A stretch of DNA of 46,660 nucleotides, taken from assembly GCA_903881565.1 (NCBI GenBank), contig CAIRTR010000190.1, positions 1 to 46,660 of the forward strand. The letters are read 5' to 3'. The notes under the pieces are model-generated. The model did no database searches. It saw nothing but the letters and a program-made list of their open reading frames with translations, and was not told the origin of the DNA. Position numbers and translations under genes: made by a program. This DNA comes from Oligoflexia bacterium. Its GTDB lineage: Bacteria > Bdellovibrionota > UBA1018. Every line of letters starts with the position of its first letter. Within the stretch, counting starts at the first letter, position 1. Positions 42,943 through 46,660 of this stretch are shown in pieces.

Positions 42943-44273
42943 GTCTTCACGGTTTCCGCTTCTGGGGACGTTTGCGCCTTGGCAATCAACTCGGGATCCT
43001 TTTGGCTACCGGCGCGGTGATTCTGGGAATCATCTTCTATCTTTATACTTCCCGTCTCCAACGTAAACTTTTTCTAGAGGGCTTTGAGGCCCATACCACG
43101 GCACTTTTTGAAACAGTCCAGCTTGGACTCGAAGTCGGCCTTGCGGATGAGAATTTTGGCGCCATCCATACTGTTTTTAACTGGGTGAAGAAAAAAGACT
43201 CACTCTCTTGGATTGTTTTGACCGATGCTACGGGGCAAATATTCGCGCAGTATCCCGAAGCCTCTTTTGCAACCATTGAGGATCTCCAAAAACATGCTGC
43301 AACCGCCTCTATCGAAAGTCGAGACATCGTTCGAAGCGGCAAGTGGAGCGCCGGAACGCTAAAGGGCGAACTTTTTTTAGGCTTTTCGACCCAAGCACTT
43401 CGGGAGCATGAGCGGAGGATTATTCGAGACACGGGTTTGTCGATTTCGATTCTCCTCGCGGGCATCCTCTCCCTTGTCTTCTTATTCTCCAAAGGACTCA
43501 CCGGACCCTTGGAGCGTCTGCGACTTGCAACCCAGCGAATCACCGCAGGCGATTTGCGGGCACGTGCCGATGAAAACCAAAGCGGCAGCATTGAGGTTCA
43601 ATCCGTCGCCCACTCCGTGAATGTGATGGTTGGAAAATTGGTTGCCGAACAAGAGAAATCAGACTCCCTACTCCTCAACATTCTCCCACCGGCCATCGCG
43701 AAACGCCTTAAGGATGGAGAATCTCAAATTGTCGATGCCTACGAATCCGTCACCGTTTTGTTCGCGGACATTGTGGGCTTTACGGTTCTCGCGTCCCAAG
43801 TGAGTCCCGAACGGCTAGTCGAAATTTTGAATCGGGTTTTCACTTCTTTTGATCTGCTGGCAGAACAGCTTAAAGTTGAGAAAGTAAAAACCATCGGCGA
43901 TTGCTACATGGCCGTCTGCGGTTTGCCAGAGCGAATTGAGCACCACGCGGAAACCATGGTGAAAATGGCTCAGCAGATGCAGCATGCTCTTAATGAAGTG
44001 AATCGGATCGAAGGGACTGCTCTGCAAATCAGAACAGGAATTCATTCTGGCCGCGTCGTCGCTGGGGTCATTGGAAAAAAGAAGTTTGCCTACGACCTCT
44101 GGGGCGACACGGTCAATACCGCTTCTCGCATGGAATTCCACGGAGGTGCGGGCCGAATTCATCTCAGCGCTGCTACGGCGGAACTGCTGGCAGGAAAATT
44201 CAAGCTTGAGGACCGCGGCGAAGTCGAAATTAAGGGAAAAGGACCGATGTCCTGCTATTTCTTATCGTCTTAA
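42939..44273 (+). CDS. Membrane adenylate cyclase (class III) with HAMP domain
   Basis: The 444-residue protein starts at GTG 42939, overlapping the previous stop (GTGA). It has a transmembrane segment at about 17-37, a periplasmic domain of about 125 residues, a second segment at about 165-187, and a HAMP linker (GLTGPLERLRLATQRITAGDLRA). The class III cyclase domain runs from about 270. FADIVGFT and IGDCYMA give the two metal-binding Asp, EKVKTIGD the adenine-specifying Lys, YDLWGDTVNTASRM the Asp and the conserved Asn/Arg. It should make cAMP in response to a periplasmic signal, perhaps from the PstS-like protein. Confidence 0.9.
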   Translation: MSLHGFRFWGRLRLGNQLGILLATGAVILGIIFYLYTSRLQRKLFLEGFEAHTTALFETVQLGLEVGLADENFGAIHTVFNWVKKKDSLSWIVLTDATGQIFAQYPEASFATIEDLQKHAATASIESRDIVRSGKWSAGTLKGELFLGFSTQALREHERRIIRDTGLSISILLAGILSLVFLFSKGLTGPLERLRLATQRITAGDLRARADENQSGSIEVQSVAHSVNVMVGKLVAEQEKSDSLLLNILPPAIAKRLKDGESQIVDAYESVTVLFADIVGFTVLASQVSPERLVEILNRVFTSFDLLAEQLKVEKVKTIGDCYMAVCGLPERIEHHAETMVKMAQQMQHALNEVNRIEGTALQIRTGIHSGRVVAGVIGKKKFAYDLWGDTVNTASRMEFHGGAGRIHLSAATAELLAGKFKLEDRGEVEIKGKGPMSCYFLSS

Positions 44274-44296
44274 CTTAACGTTAACTGAATAATGCT

Positions 44297-44878
44297 CTAG
44301 TGATTGAGCGATTCGCCCACTTTACCCAAAGCCGACAGCGTCAGAGGCGAAAGTGCGTTACGATACTCCGCCCAACGCGCTTGAGAGAATTCTGCAATCT
44401 GCTCGTTCGAAACTCCGATGTTTCGTGCGGCATATTCATTCACGTCCGAAGCCAGACTTTGAACGACCGTATTCACTTCAATGAGTTCAGCATCATAGGC
44501 CTGGCGCTCATCGCGCGTGAGTAGCAGCTTCTCAGCCGAGGCATCAGTCAACGGCACGAAACTCATCGACTGCGTTTGCTCATCAAGCAGGAACACTCCG
44601 GCCGCTGCAATCGCAACCCCGAGAGCCACGTAGCCGGTACGAGTCCAGAAACCCTGATGGTTTGAAAAACCGTGAGAACCGGTCTTGGCTCCGATCAAGA
44701 AGGTCTCTACTCCAATGAGCCCTAGCACGGGCCCAAGAATATAGCCTGGCCCACCGGTGAACAGGGCCTGACCAAACAACACGACCCCGAGACCCGCTTG
44801 CGCGGACTGAGGGTTAGCAAAGCCCTGCGAAAACAGAAGGGACAATGCCATCAATAAAGCGATTGAAACTCTTTTCAT
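44297..44878 (-). CDS. Small membrane protein of unknown function
   Basis: The 193-residue protein has a signal peptide or first helix (MKRVSIALLMALSLLFSQGF), a glycine-rich hydrophobic stretch (FGQALFTGGPGYILGPVLGL) and another helix (GYVALGVAIAAAGVFLL). A soluble helical C-terminal domain follows (VQSLASDVNEYAARNIGVSNEQ). It is probably an inner-membrane protein. No family is recognised. Its end is 24 bp from the cyclase stop; the palindrome TTAACGTTAA lies between the converging genes. The 256 bp upstream (44879-45134) holds no gene I can support. Confidence 0.65.
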   Translation of the reverse strand: MKRVSIALLMALSLLFSQGFANPQSAQAGLGVVLFGQALFTGGPGYILGPVLGLIGVETFLIGAKTGSHGFSNHQGFWTRTGYVALGVAIAAAGVFLLDEQTQSMSFVPLTDASAEKLLLTRDERQAYDAELIEVNTVVQSLASDVNEYAARNIGVSNEQIAEFSQARWAEYRNALSPLTLSALGKVGESLNH

Positions 44879-45134
44879 ATTGCATAGCGTTATCTTACAT
44901 TACTCCATAATGCAATACCAAATAGGCAGAATCCAACAAATTGGATTTACCAAGGGGGCCCACGGGTGCTCTGCGGTCAGATACGGAAAAGAGTGCGCTC
45001 AAGCCCTTACCCCTAGTGGTGAGTTCTTGCACGAACTGTTGAAGCGCAACCTCCGGCTTTTAGTTCGGTCCTCAATTTGCACCCACAGTAAGGATGAACG
45101 GACAAGTGCGCCCCACGCTATGCGGGGCCTTGAT

Positions 45135-46660
45135 ATGAAAGAGCCCATGCGCCCTATACTGGTCGGGCTGCTTGCCGCAAGTCTTGCTGCCTATTTACAG
45201 TGGACATTTTGGTTTTGGCTCGAGCCAAATCGATTCATTCTATTTTACCCGGCGGTTATTCTTTCATCGCTTCTTGCCGGTCTATACGGCGGCCTTTCGG
45301 CCACCGTAGTCAGCACAATCTTAGCGGCTTACATCTTTTTTGAACCAGCGTTTAGCTTTGACACCGATAAACATGCGTTTATGTTTCCCACTCTCCTATT
45401 CTTGGCGGTCGGGTGTGGGATTGCCAATATTGTTAATATCATGCAGCGGCGATTGGTCGAACTCACCACTGAAAAAACCCAGCGGATCGCCGAACACAAG
45501 CGCCTCGGTATTGTTGAAAACATGCTTGTCGGATACGCTCAATGCGAGATGATATTTGATGACCGCGGTCATCCAGTAGATTTTGTGTGTCACTATGTCA
45601 ATCCTGCGTTTGAAAAGTTAACGGGACTGCACGACGCCACAGGAAAGAAAATCTGCGACCTGATCCCCGGTCTTAATGAGTCAAACCCCGAATTGTTCGA
45701 GTTGTACGGCAGAGTCGCAAGGGGCGGCGCGCCCGAAGTTACCGAAACCTACCTTCATCAGTTAGCAAGTTGGTTTACCGTTTCAGCTTATTACCCCGGG
45801 GAAGAAAACCGCTTTGCAATTACATTTGATAATATTACCCGCCGCAAGCAAGCAGAAGAAGAACGGGAAAGACTGGCGGCAATCGTCGAGTATTCGGACG
45901 ATGCGATCATCTCCAAGGACCTTAATGGCATTATCGAGACTTGGAACCGAGGTGCAGAGGAGTTATTCGGCTACACAGCCCAGGAAGCCATTGGCCGCTC
46001 GATCTCCATACTGATCCCGCCGGAGTTGCAAAGCGAAGAGCAAAGCCTCTTGCGTCGACTGGAGGATGGCGAGCGTGTCGCTCATTTCGAGACAGTGCGG
46101 CTAACTAAAGGTCAGCTGCGGGTCGACGTTTCGGTGACTTCGTCACCCTTGCGTGATGCCCACGGGCGGGTGGTCGGGGTCGCGAAGATCGTGCGGGATA
46201 TTCGTGAGAGCAAGCGACAGCAAGCAGAGTATATTACTAGCAAAGAAGTCGCTGAAAACGCTCTGCGCATTAAATCCCGGTTCCTCGACATTGCTGCTCA
46301 CGAACTACGTACGCCGGTGACCGCATTTTCACTCCTATTGCAATTTACGCAAATGCAGCTCGAAAAGAAGGGCAAGCCCGTCGATGTTCCGATTTTGATG
46401 CGCCTTCGAGCGCAAGCGGACCGTCTTTCCCGCCTTTCAGTTGATCTTCTGGATATATCTCGCCTGGAGCGCGGCGTGCTCAGTCTCAAGCGGGTACCCA
46501 CAAATCTGCTTTCGGTTATTTCGGAGTGTCTGGACATCTGCAGACTCCGCGCCCCGGATCGACGCTTCACTTTGGCAGCACCCGCCGGGCCCATCGAAAT
46601 CACGCTAGACCACGACCGAATATTTCAGGTTCTGTCAAACCTTCTCGACAACGCCATCAA
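45135..46660 (+). CDS. DUF4118-PAS-PAS sensor histidine kinase, 3' end beyond the window
   Basis: This frame lacks a stop inside the window, so the track omits it. From ATG 45135 (or 45120) 508 codons are visible. Residues 1-110 form four short helices (ILVGLLAASLAAYLQW, FYPAVILSSLLAGLYGGL), the KdpD-like DUF4118 membrane unit. Two PAS domains follow (MLVGYAQCEMIFDDRGHP; IVEYSDDAIISKDLNGIIE). The phosphoacceptor H-box is DIAAHELRTPVTA, and the frame reaches the N-box NLLDNAIK of the ATPase domain at the edge. The kinase should phosphorylate itself and a response regulator outside the window. Confidence 0.88.
   Translation, partial: MKEPMRPILVGLLAASLAAYLQWTFWFWLEPNRFILFYPAVILSSLLAGLYGGLSATVVSTILAAYIFFEPAFSFDTDKHAFMFPTLLFLAVGCGIANIVNIMQRRLVELTTEKTQRIAEHKRLGIVENMLVGYAQCEMIFDDRGHPVDFVCHYVNPAFEKLTGLHDATGKKICDLIPGLNESNPELFELYGRVARGGAPEVTETYLHQLASWFTVSAYYPGEENRFAITFDNITRRKQAEEERERLAAIVEYSDDAIISKDLNGIIETWNRGAEELFGYTAQEAIGRSISILIPPELQSEEQSLLRRLEDGERVAHFETVRLTKGQLRVDVSVTSSPLRDAHGRVVGVAKIVRDIRESKRQQAEYITSKEVAENALRIKSRFLDIAAHELRTPVTAFSLLLQFTQMQLEKKGKPVDVPILMRLRAQADRLSRLSVDLLDISRLERGVLSLKRVPTNLLSVISECLDICRLRAPDRRFTLAAPAGPIEITLDHDRIFQVLSNLLDNAI

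Overview
The window looks like chromosomal DNA from a Gram-negative bacterium rich in exported proteins, most likely a Bdellovibrionota or other delta-proteobacterial-type lineage. That is an inference from gene content: many signal peptides, lipoboxes and beta-barrel-like outer-membrane proteins, secreted proteases, repeat lipoproteins and a short PhaR-type regulator. No 16S gene or species-specific marker is present. There is no prophage, integrase, transposase, CRISPR array or plasmid signature. One tRNA gene (Phe, GAA) is present.

Layout. 1-6315: a large repeat lipoprotein cut by the left edge, a metzincin metalloprotease lipoprotein, a radical SAM/SPASM enzyme, and two exported beta-barrel-like proteins. 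6316-8251: a decayed patch with a deleted AAA/DUF4143 ATPase, a frameshifted secreted protein, and a BrnT-like toxin gene whose start is frameshifted beside an intact antitoxin. 8440-14752 (minus): an oligopeptide ABC importer operon oppA-B-C-D-F ending in a PAP2 phosphatase lipoprotein. 14844-19299 (minus): a GT-C-type membrane glycosyltransferase, an intact AAA/DUF4143 ATPase, a LolB-like lipoprotein and an HNH endonuclease. 19533-21143: an outer-membrane protein gene out of frame at a G7 tract, and a Phd/PIN toxin-antitoxin pair with a near-perfect promoter that predicts a leaderless transcript. 21179-27631: a TPR lipoprotein, a PhaR-type regulator, two exported proteins, a bidirectional terminator and groES-groEL. 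27897-30701: a Pro/Ala-rich secreted protein, an alpha/beta hydrolase, a GNAT acetyltransferase and a broken gene.

30784-36327 is the most interesting block. It holds a hemerythrin, a PF11756-type protein (nitrous oxide-stimulated promoter family), a DUF1858 protein, a cysteine-free Crp/Fnr regulator, a DUF1858-DUF438-hemerythrin-PAS protein, a secreted protein and an 11-heme c-type cytochrome. The two promoter regions in its core carry the same dyad, TTGCG-N4-CGCAA (perfect, 7-bp arms) and TTGCG-N4-CACAA. I infer a local nitrosative or redox-stress regulon under the Crp/Fnr protein.

36558-46660: an ABC-2 exporter in which ATPase and permease are collapsed by a deletion, a small Cys-containing exported protein, an exported HAD hydrolase, a propeller-M28-PDZ exopeptidase, tRNA-Phe, a porin/PstS-like/adenylate-cyclase operon that looks like an envelope-to-cytoplasm signalling chain, a small membrane protein, and a DUF4118-PAS-PAS histidine kinase cut by the right edge.

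A recurring theme is gene decay: six loci show frameshifts or internal deletions while housekeeping genes (groESL, opp) are intact. Two predicted outer-membrane barrels have homopolymeric G/C tracts in the signal peptide (C8 in frame, G7 out of frame), so phase variation is possible for these. Seven-base G/C runs also occur in conserved genes here, and I cannot exclude assembly errors.
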